From NCBI RefSeq assembly GCF_027887165.1, contig NC_077228.1, positions 183,191,309 through 183,255,308 of the forward strand: a stretch of 64,000 nt of DNA. Reading direction: 5' to 3'. Positions 10,395 to 19,787 of this stretch are shown in pieces; positions within the stretch are counted from its first letter, which is position 1; every line of letters starts with the position of its first letter. The notes under the pieces were generated by a model. That model saw nothing but the letters and a program-made list of their open reading frames with translations, was not told the origin of the DNA and ran no database searches. The translations under genes were made by a program, and so were the position numbers. The DNA comes from Monodelphis domestica. Taxonomy: Eukaryota; Chordata; Mammalia; Didelphimorphia; Didelphidae.

Positions 10395-10950
10395 CATTGA
10401 GAAAGAATAACCTTTCACATTTATATAGGATTTTTCCACATAATAACCCTGTAGGATGGGGCACATGCCTCCTATACAAATAGGTAACAGGCCCATAAAA
10501 ATTCAGATGACTTTCCATCAGTCAGTTAATATATGTTGGAGGCAGGACTTGAACTCAAGTCTGAAAAGATCAGAGAAGGGGCTTTAGAATTTATTTAGAC
10601 CTCCCTCCCCCATTTTACAGATGGGGTAGCTAAGGTCCAGACTGACAAAGTGACTTTCTGGTCACATTTGACTTTCACACATTTAGGAAAAGCAGGATCA
10701 ACATTCAAGCTCGTGTCCTGTGACTACGGGTTTGAGGACGACTTCTACTATATTTCCAGAACATCCTTCAGGTTTTTATAAAGCACTTTCCCCAGAGGGT
10801 AAGTAATGAAAATATAATTAACCCCACCATTTCACAGATGAGACAAAGTGTGCTTTGCTTAGGGTTCCACAGCTTGTAGAGAGGAAAGGGGGCTGAAAGC
10901 TTGGGTCTCCTGCCTCCAAAGGCCCAGTGCTCAGGACAAGACCACTCTTA
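10395..10950 (-). repeat. cluster of MIR remnants
   Basis: Three degenerate antisense MIR-like pieces are seen, near 10395-10560, 10575-10720 and 10760-10950. Each has an ATTTTACAGATG or TTTCACAGATGAGAC core followed by a diverged AGTGACTT-like region. Confidence 0.5.
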
Positions 10951-11108
10951 GCAGAGCTGTAGTTGTTTTCTTCTTTTTAATCAGTTTAACCCCTGCAGAA
11001 ACCCATCAGATGGAATCCAGCTAAAAGGGAGAGGAAGAATAGCACCAACTTCCCTCTTCTGAGATGGAATATCGGCCTCAGATACAGGGAAGTGGGCGCC
11101 TAACCTAC

Positions 11109-11178
11109 CGGGGCTCAGATTCAGCAGCAGCAGCAGCAGCAGCGGCAGGGCAGGAAGGTGCCAGGGGACCAGCTCCAT
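11109..11178 (-). CDS. SCPEP1: SCPEP1 exon 1, signal peptide
   Basis: On the minus strand the start codon (11178-11176) has a strong context, with A at -3 and G at +4. It opens a 70-nt coding exon ending at the donor CCCCG|GTAGGT. The exon encodes 23 residues plus one base of Gly24: MELVPWHLPALP, then seven leucines, then NLSP. This is a textbook signal peptide (n-region, Leu h-region, small-residue c-region), and it parallels the human start MEL with its Leu-rich core. The split codon joins exon 2 in phase (G|GC). The seven leucines are all CTG codons, a coding (CTG)7. The frame stays open upstream through a second in-frame ATG at 11337, so a longer N-terminus cannot be excluded, but the conserved MEL start makes 11178 the likely initiator. 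Confidence 0.88.
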
Positions 11179-11340
11179 GATGACTTCGGTGGTGGAGGTG
11201 GTGGTGTCAGCAGCAGCAGCAGCAGCAGCAAGAGCAGGCAAGGACAGGAATTTCACCCAGCGATCATATGACCTACCGGATGGGCGGAGGAGAAAAGGGG
11301 GCTGGACAGGGCTGGTTTGGGTAAGGATGTCAGTCATTTT
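11179..11340 (-). promoter_or_regulatory. SCPEP1 5' UTR/promoter region with (CTG)7
   Basis: This is a moderately GC-rich stretch directly upstream of the start codon. It contains a second (CAG)7 on the plus strand (11208-11228), read as (CTG)7 in the transcript, and CpG-containing sequence near 11260-11300 (CAGCGATC, TACCGGATGGGCGG). No TATA box is obvious. The transcription start is not determined. Confidence 0.5.
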
Positions 11341-11885
11341 TTCTCCAGGGCTCCCTCTGGCCCTTCCATTTAGTTACTACAAGGTAGATGGCAGAAATTG
11401 GGGTGGTTCGGGAGGAGGAGGGCGGATTTGGACTTAAGTACTATCAGAGAGCTGCCAGCCCTGCTCTTGGAGCGGTAGTACCTTACCGATGTAATTTGTT
11501 TTTCAAAGTACCAGCTCCTAGTCATATTTATTAGTTCAATAGTTCTTTTACTTTCAATCTTGTGAATTTCTCCTTTAATTTTTAGGGTGTCCAATTTAGT
11601 TTTTATCTTACAGATGTAATTGGGATAAGGAGTGGGGGATGAAGAATAGATTCGAGGGTGCTCGAAACTTAGGAAAATAAGGAGCCCGAGAGGTTGCTGT
11701 AAAATATTGCCCCCACCTCTTTTTTTTTTTAAGCCTGGAAATGTAAAACCTGCTCTTCTGTGACTGTGAGATTGAGACTAAAATACATGGGCATGGGCTT
11801 TCCTGACCTCCACTCCATCTCACCAGTCGCTAGGACCTCCCCACTGAAATGCCTTTGTATTTATTTTGTAGCTATTTTGTAGATA
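11341..11885. other. intergenic, no gene seen
   Basis: No recognisable gene. The reverse complement of about 11480-11610 resembles the N-terminal linker part of L1 ORF2 ([15 protein letters not shown], as at 24231-24641), so a small L1 fragment is likely here. Confidence 0.45.
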
Positions 11886-12065
11886 GTGTGCAGGATAGGG
11901 AGCTGGACTTAAAAGTCAGGGAGTCCTTGATTCTTAGCCTTCCTTAGATTTTCTAACTATGCTCGAGTTTCCTCATCTGGAAAATGAAAAGATGGGATTC
12001 AGTGTCCTCTAAGGTCTATTCCAGCTCTAAGTCTATGATTCTATGATCGAATGGGTCAGAGTATT
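11886..12065 (+). repeat. MIR-family SINE
   Basis: It contains GGGAGCTGGACTTAAAAGTC, GTTTCCTCATCTGGAAAATG and CTAAGGTCTATTCCAGCTCT, ending CTATGATTCTATGATC, the sense order of a MIR-related SINE. Confidence 0.7.
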
Positions 12066-12115
12066 ATGTAAATATGAGCTATTATTACAGATATATATTG
12101 TATCCTCTTTCCACT

Positions 12116-12660
12116 CTTCCTAGCTCCAGAGAAAGGGAGTTCCTTGAGAACAAGGATTGTTTCTTTTTTGTCTTAGAATCCCCAACACCCAGCCTGCTGC
12201 CTAAAACAGCTCAGGAGCCTAATACATGCCAATTAACTGATTGCTGGGACTCTGGGGAACTCTGGTCTTAGATATTTTAAAGAAACGAATGGATAGGTAA
12301 CACGCAAGTCCTTTCCAGCTCTCCTAAACCAGAATTCTTTAGGTTTGGATGATTTAGGAGGTGCTCTGCCTAGTGGTTCTTATAATCCTGTGTGAATTTG
12401 GACAACAGATAACTTTCCTGAACCAGTTTCTTTTTTGGTAAAATAGGAGATGACTACATTTTCTCTAGCTTTCTCACGGGGCTGTTTGGGAGGAAATCTC
12501 TTTGTAATCCTTAAAGGGTCATAAAAGATAACATTATTGCAATATTAAGAGAAAGAAGAACCAATCAACAATAATTTATTTAGCTCCTACTTTGTGCTAG
12601 GAACAGGGGTTAAGTGCAAGAGAGTTAAAGATGAAATATGCCTTACTCTCAAAGGGGTTA
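12116..12660. repeat. L2 and MIR remnants
   Basis: 12116-12245 looks like an L2 3' end on the plus strand (GAGTTCCTTGAGAACAAGG; CAGCCTGCTGCC). 12360-12540 is a sense MIR remnant (GTAAAATAGGAGATGACTAC). 12545-12660 is an antisense L2 3' end (CAACAATAATTTATTTAGCT) that the next SINE interrupts. Confidence 0.5.
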
Positions 12661-12663
12661 TTA

Positions 12664-12866
12664 TGGGGCAGCTAAGTGGCTCAGCAGATAGAGAGCCAGG
12701 CTGAGAGGCAGGAGGTCCTGAGTTACAATTTGTCCTCAGATATTTCCTAGTTGTGTGACCCTGGGCAAGTCACTTAACCCCAATTTGCCTAGTGAACTTA
12801 TAGCTCTTCTGCCTTGGAACCACTAATTAGTATCAATTCTAAGAAAGAAGGTAAAGATTTTTTTAA
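12664..12866 (+). repeat. WSINE1-like SINE
   Basis: A sense copy with GGGGCAGCTAAGTGGCTCAG, TGTGTGACCCTGGGCAAGTC and TTCTAAGAAAGAAGGTAAAG, and an approximate AAAGG(G/T)TTATT target duplication on both sides. Confidence 0.85.
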
Positions 12867-13049
12867 AGGTTTATTAGAGGGAAAACAACATGTGTATGTG
12901 GCCCAAAAATCTTGATGACCTTTTAAGTAATCCTTATTATTCTTTGGCTTGTCTGTCTGTTCCTGTGATTTCATTGGAACCTTCAATGAGAATTTATCAC
13001 TCTAAATCATTGAAATCAAATTACTTGCTCTTCCCCTTAAAATCTAGGA

Positions 13050-13160
13050 AGCTTAAGACACTGAAAGGTTAAGAGATTTGTCCAGGGTCACACAGCCAGT
13101 AGGTAACAGAGGCAGAACTCATACCCAAGTCTTCCTGGCTCTGAAGCTAGCTAATTCTTC
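13050..13160 (-). repeat. MIR remnant
   Basis: It contains GAAAGGTTAAGAGATTTGTC, CAGGGTCACACAGCCAGTAG and GTCTTCCTGGCTCTGAAGC, the antisense MIR order. Confidence 0.65.
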
Positions 13161-14525
13161 CTTCAGCAGTTCTTCAGCTTATTTTGTTCATGATAACAGT
13201 ATTCTTTGCTGGGAGGAATCATGATGCATTGAACTTTAGGAAGGATAAAGACCGGGAGACCCTAGAATAGATAGATAGGTTTACTTGGATCAGAGCAATC
13301 CTTTTTGTTCAGGTGAATTCAAAGCTAGGCCTGTTTTGAGCTCAGTGTGTATGCTTATTAGTTGTTTTATTTATTTTTTGAATTCTGTACTTACCACACT
13401 AAATATTCTAGGGAACTAAATATGGCAAAGTTACTTATTGATTTTCCTTTATCTGTAATAATAACAACATTGAAAATTTCACCACTGCTCATCATACGAA
13501 GCCCAGGACACTGAAAGCCATTGTGCCACTTACTCTGCCACAGGTGCCTCACATTTATGATGAGCATGTACAAAATATATATAAAGTACATACGTAAAAG
13601 GTGCTTTCTCCAGGAGTATGGGAAGGGAACAGAAGTTAGGAGAGAATGAGGAAAGATCTCATATGAGATTGGGCCTTGGAGTCCAGAGATCACTGAAGAA
13701 AAAACAGAATGCATTCCAGGCCCTGGGGACACACCAAATACCAGGGAACAACAGTGAGAGATGGAGTGTGATATGTAGCATAAGAAATAAAGAGATCTCT
13801 GGGTCATCATTCTGAGCTAAAGATCCAAACTTTAATTGTGGAAATTAAAGCTGGAGGTCTCATCATGCCCAGCCTATGACAAAGACCCCTTTTAGAGGTT
13901 CAACAGTATTTTATAGGTTTTTACAATTAATTAGCCTGTCATTAATAAGGCAAAAGGTACATAAGATGTAAAGTGTTTGGTAATAAGGTTTTGTAACATT
14001 TGATACAAAGTCATAAAGTTAAGATGAGAACATTTAATTAATTCTCCAGAACTATTATATTACTTGGGGGAGGGTTAGGTCAAAGTAAACTTTCTTGGCC
14101 ATAATACTCTGAGGAGCCTGAAGTTGGCATAAATTTTCACAAGATCAAGCAACACTTTGATATGCTGAGGTTTTTTTCCTATAATCTCACAGATCAGCTG
14201 TGTTCTCACCATTTATTCTGAATTGGTTTCAGCTCCCCTAGATAACTATACAGACCTGAAGTTTTTATTCCTCCAACAGAAGCTTTTTATTTATTTAATT
14301 GCTATAATATTCCAATATACCAAAGTATATCCTTTCTAATGCTACAGTTAATATTATAATTAATGTCCTATATACAGTATAATAACTAGGTATCTTTCTA
14401 AAATTATAATTAAAGTTACTTATCAAAAAGATTATATGTGTTCACTTGGTTCAAGATCAATAATATAAAGGCAATAAAACAAATTTCCTTTCAATAAGAA
14501 ATGTAGAGGTCAGTTTGGTTAGGTA
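13161..14525. other. intergenic AT-rich sequence, no gene seen
   Basis: I see no exon, RNA gene or clear repeat family. The 139-codon frame at 13391-13810 on the minus strand has no domain signature or conserved motif, and its neighbours give no support. Confidence 0.4.
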
Positions 14526-14529
14526 ATAG

Positions 14530-14835
14530 AGTATGTAGAGGGGATTAATGTGTAATAAGTCTGGAAAGGTAAGCTGGAGGCAGATTGTAAAGAGTTCTAA
14601 GAAGCTACTGGCAAGAGAGTGATTTGGTCAGAAATATCTCTTTGACATCCTAGTGGAAGATGGATTGGGAGGAAAGATTTGAAGCGAGACTAATTGGGTC
14701 ACTACTTCAATACGACATTAAGAAATAAGGAATTTCTATTACCAGTTGGTAGGTCAGGTAATACTTAGCAGTGTAATGATGAAAGAAATTGTGGTGAGGG
14801 TTTGGGGGAGCAGGTAGGATAGTCCAAAGAATTCC
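14530..14835 (-). repeat. L2 fragment, antisense
   Basis: It contains AAGTCTGGAAAGGTAAGCTG, GGCAAGAGAGTGATTTGGTC, TGGAAGATGGATTGGGAGG and CAGTTGGTAGGTCAGG, which parallel the antisense L2 copies at 27340-27890 and 33600-35125. Confidence 0.6.
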
Positions 14836-15600
14836 TAGGCACAGCAATTAGGCAGACATTACTCAGTGGATCTTCCACCTCCCTGCCTTCCTCAAATTAG
14901 AGCTAAGCTTGAATTTGTACCCTATTAGGGTTAAGAGTTGGATTAGAAAAAAATAGGGTATTTTAGTTTGGAGGATTCATTGCTTCAGCATGAGTCTGAC
15001 TTCCTCAATAGCTGATATGGATGGATCTGGCATCTAACAAGGGGTCCTTCTATCTTTTTCCAATTTTCTTTTGGGAAAACAGCTGGATTAGAGGTCCAGC
15101 TTAAATGTCCAGCTTAAAACCTACAAGAGGACTCTATGACTTGAAATGCTCTTTCTAACTTTAAATCTTTGATTTTATCATTCTCCAAATGACCTGACCT
15201 GTGTGAGCACATCTATGCTGTAAAATTAGCTAGCATAGTCTGGTGAGCCTGGCATCTGTAGAATGTTTTTAAAGACTACTTAAAAAATACTTCTCTGGGG
15301 CCAGAGATAAATCTATCCCCTCTCTTTGGTAATTTTTGGGTCATTTTTCTAGGGTTAGCAAGAAAGAAATATGTAGGACATATGAGTACAGGGCAAATGG
15401 TTAACAAATAAAGAAAACCACTGTGACTCTACCATCATGAACTTTTGAAATGTCTCTGTAACGGGAAGGTCTTATTGCCCCGTAACTGACTGAGAAGAGG
15501 AAAAGATGATAAATGTAATTCTTCGTAGAAACTTTCTTCAGATCTTGGGAACTTCTTTTGTTATTAGAAGAAAGGACTGTCCTGTTCTCCTCTCCAGTTT
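14836..15600. other. intergenic, no gene seen
   Basis: Unremarkable sequence. No feature is recognised apart from possible degenerate MIR at 15120-15200. Confidence 0.35.
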
Positions 15601-15605
15601 TCAAA

Positions 15606-15835
15606 TATAACAATTGACATTTACATAGCACTTTATGGACATTTTCTCATTTGATCCTCACAATAACCTTATAAGGTAGAGTGGTACAAATATCATCTCC
15701 TTCTTATAAATGAGGAAAACTATGTAGCCCAGAGAATTTCCCATGGTCACATTGCTAACAAATGGTGAAGGGGAGGCTAGAACCCACGATGGTCTCTTGA
15801 TTTCTAACCCAGGACTTAACTTTCCATTGTGCCAT
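15606..15835 (-). repeat. MIR SINE, antisense
   Basis: It contains CATTTACATAGCACTTTATG, TCATTTGATCCTCACAATAA, TAAATGAGGAAAACTATG and ATTTCTAACCCAGGACTTAA, in reversed MIR order. Confidence 0.7.
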
Positions 15836-16482
15836 GCTGCCTCTTCATGGTCATTGAGTCACTTTTCTGAGTTTGTAGCTGAAAAACTGAACTCATTTAA
15901 AACTGTCAGTTTGAGAACTAGCCAAATAGAGATTGATATGAGTTATTAACAATCTAAAACATTTTCCAGTGGTGTCATTTTTTATTCTTTGAAGCTGTTT
16001 GCAAATCTATGTCAAGCTTTGGTTTCTGAATTTAAAATTCAAAATTGTGTTATCTATTTAGGCCAAAATAATTATTCATAGTAAGTTGGGGGTGGGGCAT
16101 GAAGATGAAGTTAAATCTATGCACTCCTGACCTGATTGCATAGGAAGTCAATTTAGGTGCCTTTGAGGCACAGACTAATTTGTTCAAATGACCTTATCTC
16201 TAAGGTTGACCTAGCAGAGTGGTATACATGTGGGTATCTTGCAGGCATTCATTAAATACTAGCCTATAATTTGATACTTAAGACTATATACCTATAGCAA
16301 ATTTTTGGCATTTCCATTAACTGTGCCATCAGGAGGGCAAAGATGTACTTAAAAAATAATCTTGAATAAGGTATATTCTTTTGGCTGCCCTCAGTTAACC
16401 AGAATGACTCTGACTCTTGGCAAAGCAGTGTGGCCTAAGGACTAATTGTGTTTCTACATGTAAGGATAGCTTTTTACTTTCT

Positions 16483-16486
<4 letters not shown>

Positions 16487-16572
<86 letters not shown>
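16487..16572. repeat. (CT)43 microsatellite
   Basis: An uninterrupted 86-base CT run (43 units) on the plus strand. The Ser/Leu repeat frame across it is an artefact. Perfection over this length suggests active slippage and a likely polymorphic locus. Confidence 0.97.
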
Positions 16573-16576
<4 letters not shown>

Positions 16577-16884
16577 CAACTTTGGAAATGGACCATTTAA
16601 CTTGCCTTCATGAGGATGTAGTCAACCTATTTTGGAAAGGCTGGCAGCATCAGTGGTATCCATTCCAAGCACTACGCCGAAGTCCAGATTAGATAATTTA
16701 GTTCCATTCAGCAGTCTAAATAGAGCCTCCTAGATAAAAAGGAAAAATGGCCTATTCCATGCTCTTGCTGTCAAAAGTTTCTACATTTAGAAGGAGGATG
16801 ATATAGGGAGTGGTCATTCTAAGTGTAGAAGGGTTGCTGAGAAGACTGAAGACAAGTGGGATCTGGCCTCAGGGTAACACTCAA

Positions 16885-17045
16885 GAAGGATGAAAAATAA
16901 TAACACTTGGTCATTTTTTGCATTACAATTTGCAAAATGCTTCCCCTTACTTTAACTATGAGGTAGGTTGTGTTGTTACCTCCATTTTACAAAGCAGCTT
17001 ACGTTATAAGTCCAAGGTTACTCCAACTCTAAGTGTTTGAGCACA
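16885..17045 (-). repeat. MIR remnant
   Basis: It contains AATTTGCAAAATGCTTCCCC, CTATGAGGTAGGTTGTGTTG and TCCATTTTACAAAGCAGC, with a degenerate right end. Confidence 0.55.
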
Positions 17046-17049
17046 GACC

Positions 17050-19010
17050 ACAACATGAATTTCAGAGCTGAGGTTTGAAAGAAAAATCAAGAGGTGGAGA
17101 GGAGGAGGGAGATATTCCAGACACATGATGAAATGCCATGTGCAAATTAAGGTCAGATCTAAACAATTGGAAAAATATTACTAATGAATAGGCCAAGCTG
17201 CCTTAATAAAAATGACAATTCTACCTAAATTAATTTACTTATTTATGCCATACTAATAAAACTATCAAAAAACTATTTTACAGATCTAGAAAAAATAATA
17301 AAATTCATTTGGAAGAACAAAAGGTATCAAGGAAGGCCTTGAAGTACCAGGTCTCAAACTGTACTATAAAGCAGTAATGATTCTGGGGCTGTCTGAAGAA
17401 TGAGAATGATGGATCAGTGGGATAGATTAGATACACAACATATAAGGGTAAATGACCTTAGCAACCTAGAGTTTGATAAACCCAATGACCCCAGCTTTTG
17501 GGATAAGAATTCACTATCTGCAAAAACTACTGGGAAAACTAGAAAACAGTAAGGCAGAGATTTCACACTTTACACCAAGATGAGGTCAAAATGGATACAT
17601 GACTTAGACATAAAGGGTGATACCATAAGTAAAGTGGGGGAACACAGAATAGTCTACCTTCTACCTTGCAGATCTATGGAAAATGGAAAATTTTATGAAC
17701 ATAGAAGAGACAGAGAACATTATAAGATGTAAAATGAATAATTTTGATTATATTAAATTGAAAAACTTTTGTAGAAACAAAACCAGTGTGACCAAGATTA
17801 GAAGGGAAACAACATGAGGAAAAAATTCATAGCAAATTTCTCTGATAAAGGTCTCATTTCTCAAATTTATAGAGATCCAATTCAAATTTATAAGAATGTG
17901 TCATTCCCCAATTGACAAGGGGTCAAAGGATATGAATATGCCTTTTCAAATACAAAAATCAAAGCTATAAACAATCATATGAAAAAATTTTCTAAAATGT
18001 TATAAACTTTGAAGTACCACTTCACACCTAGCAAAATTGGGATACTAAATGCATTGCTAGTAGAGTTGTGGACTGATCCAACCATTCTAGAGGATAATTT
18101 GGAATCATGCCCAAGGGCTATAAAATTGTTCATATCCTTTGATCCTGTAATAAAAACCACTACAGGGTCTATATACCAAAGAGATCATAAAAAGGGGAAA
18201 AGGCCCTTCTTGGACAAAAATATAGCAGCTTTTTTTGTGGTAGCAAAGAATTGGAAATTGAGGAGATATGTCCATGTTTTGGGAAATGGCTGGACAAATT
18301 GTGGTATATGATGATGATGGAATACTACCGTGCTTAAGAAACAATAAGCAGGATGATTTCAGAAAAAGCTGGAAAGATTTACATGAACTGGTGCAGAGCA
18401 AAATAAACAGAACTGGGAGGACACTATACACATTAACAACAATATTGTACAGTGATCAGCTGTGAAAAATGTAGCTACTCTCAGCAATACAATGCTGCAA
18501 GACAGTTCTGAAAGGACCTCTGACAAAGAATACTATCCATGTCCAGAGAAAGAACTGTTGGAGTGAGATGCAGATCAAACCATACCATTTTTCACATTAG
18601 TTTTATGTGGGTTTTATTTTGGGATTTTGGTTTTAAATGAATATTTTGTCACAGCAATGGACTAATATGGAAATGTTTTGCATGACAATACAGGTATAAC
18701 ACAGATCAAATTGCTTACTGTCTCCTGGAAGAGGGGAAGGAAGAGAGAGAGCCAATTTGGAGCTTATAATCTTGGAAAATCTACAGTTGAAAGTTGTTAC
18801 TACATGAAATTGGGAAAATATCTTTGAATAAAAATAAATAAAATGAAATGCCATGTGTGAGAAACAGCAGGATAGCCAGTGTGGCAGAAGCATTGAGTAA
18901 ATGGAGGGAGGTAAAGGATAATTAGGTTGGTGAGGTAGATAGAGCCAAAGTGTAAAAACTTGAACCCAGGAACTGAAAGTTAAAGGAAGGTAGTAAAGGG
19001 AGGGAGAATG
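17050..19010 (-). repeat. L2 fragment, antisense, split by an L1
   Basis: L2 body sequence (GGAGGAGGGAGATATTCCAG) is cut after CCATGTG at 17142 and resumes at 18858 with GAAACAGCAGGATAGCCAGT and GGTGAGGTAGATAGAGCC. The interruption is the L1 described next. Confidence 0.65.
17143..18842 (+). mobile_element. 5'-truncated L1 (ORF2 C-terminal part plus 3' UTR)
   Basis: Plus-strand L1 3' portion. Disrupted ORF2 translation is readable, for example the region around 18009-18311 related to the ORF2 C-terminus of the other copies. It is followed by a 3' UTR and an A-rich AAAAATAAATAAA end. It is flanked by the perfect 15 bp target duplication ATGAAATGCCATGTG (17128-17142 and 18843-18857). Stops and frameshifts throughout show an old, dead copy of a subfamily more diverged than the copy at 48606. 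Confidence 0.9.
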
Positions 19011-19019
19011 CTTTTATGA

Positions 19020-19245
19020 AGTTCTTATTTAATGGCATATGCCAGGCATTTTACAAATATTATTTCATTTGATTATTACATTAACCTCAGGGAGGTAGGT
19101 ACCATTATCCCCACTTTACAGCTGAAGAAACTGAGGCAGAAGTGCCCAGAATTACACAGCCAATAAATGGCCTGATCTGGATTTGAACTGGGGACTTCCT
19201 GACTCCTGGCTTGGTGAATAGCCACCAGCTTGCCTATTCTTTCCA
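19020..19245 (-). repeat. MIR SINE, antisense
   Basis: It contains AATGGCATATGCCAGGCATT, GGAGGTAGGTACCATTATCC, CTTTACAGCTGAAGAAACTG, ATTACACAGCCAATAAATGG and TTGAACTGGGGACTTCC, in reversed MIR order. It is one of the best preserved in the window. Confidence 0.8.
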
Positions 19246-19431
19246 TTAACACTACTGGGTCTAGAATTAAGACTACAATAATCTACTTGTATTAGTTCCT
19301 TTGCAAGGGTTATCCATTTTCAGACCGTAATCTCCTTGTAACCTCCCCTAGCTGTTCCAATTTCAGAGAATCCTTTTTTTTCTTTCCTGCCAGACTCTCG
19401 CTTAAACAGAGCCTGAAGTGTCCACAATGAG

Positions 19432-19444
19432 CCAGAAGGTGGCA
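19432..19444 (+). promoter_or_regulatory. candidate CTCF site
   Basis: CCAGAAGGTGGCA fits the CTCF core consensus (CCASNAGRKGGCR) and lies about 100 bases upstream of the COIL start codon. Motif match only; occupancy is not known. Confidence 0.45.
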
Positions 19445-19542
19445 ATGTCGTCCCCGAGGCAACCAAGGGAGCCCTTCGTAACGTTCCCACGCATCTCATA
19501 GGTTAGTTGGTGCCTCTCAGCTTCCGTCGAGCACGGTACAAG

Positions 19543-19787
19543 ATGGCGCCCTCCGAGACCGTTCGCCTGCGACTCCACTTCGACTACCCGCCGCCTTCTT
19601 CTCCACGCTGTTCAGTTTTCTGGCTCCTGGCCGACCTGACCAAATGTCGAGTGGTCACTGACCTGGCCAGCCTCATCCGCCACCGCTTCGGCTTTAGTTC
19701 TGGATCCGCATTGGGACTCTACCTGGATGGGGGATTACTCCCCCCAACCGAGAGCGCGCGCCTGGTGCGTGACAACGACTGCCTCAG
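19543..19787 (+). CDS. COIL: COIL coding exon 1
   Basis: The ATG at 19543 has A at -3 and G at +4. It encodes residues 1-81 plus two bases of Arg82 and ends CTCAG|GTGCGT. It carries the N-terminal ubiquitin-like self-association fold. Reading through into the intron gives a run-on that ends at 19869, which is not part of the protein. Confidence 0.96.

Noticed and set aside
13391..13810. 139-codon minus-strand frame
   Set aside because: No domain, no conserved motif and no promoter or splice context. The length is within chance for AT-rich DNA.
16417..16692. 91-codon frame with a long Ser-Leu repeat
   Set aside because: It is only the translation of the (CT)43 microsatellite.
11109..19543. 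shared bidirectional promoter for SCPEP1 and COIL
   Set aside because: The start codons are 8.4 kb apart with separate CpG-containing regions, which is too far for a single bidirectional promoter.
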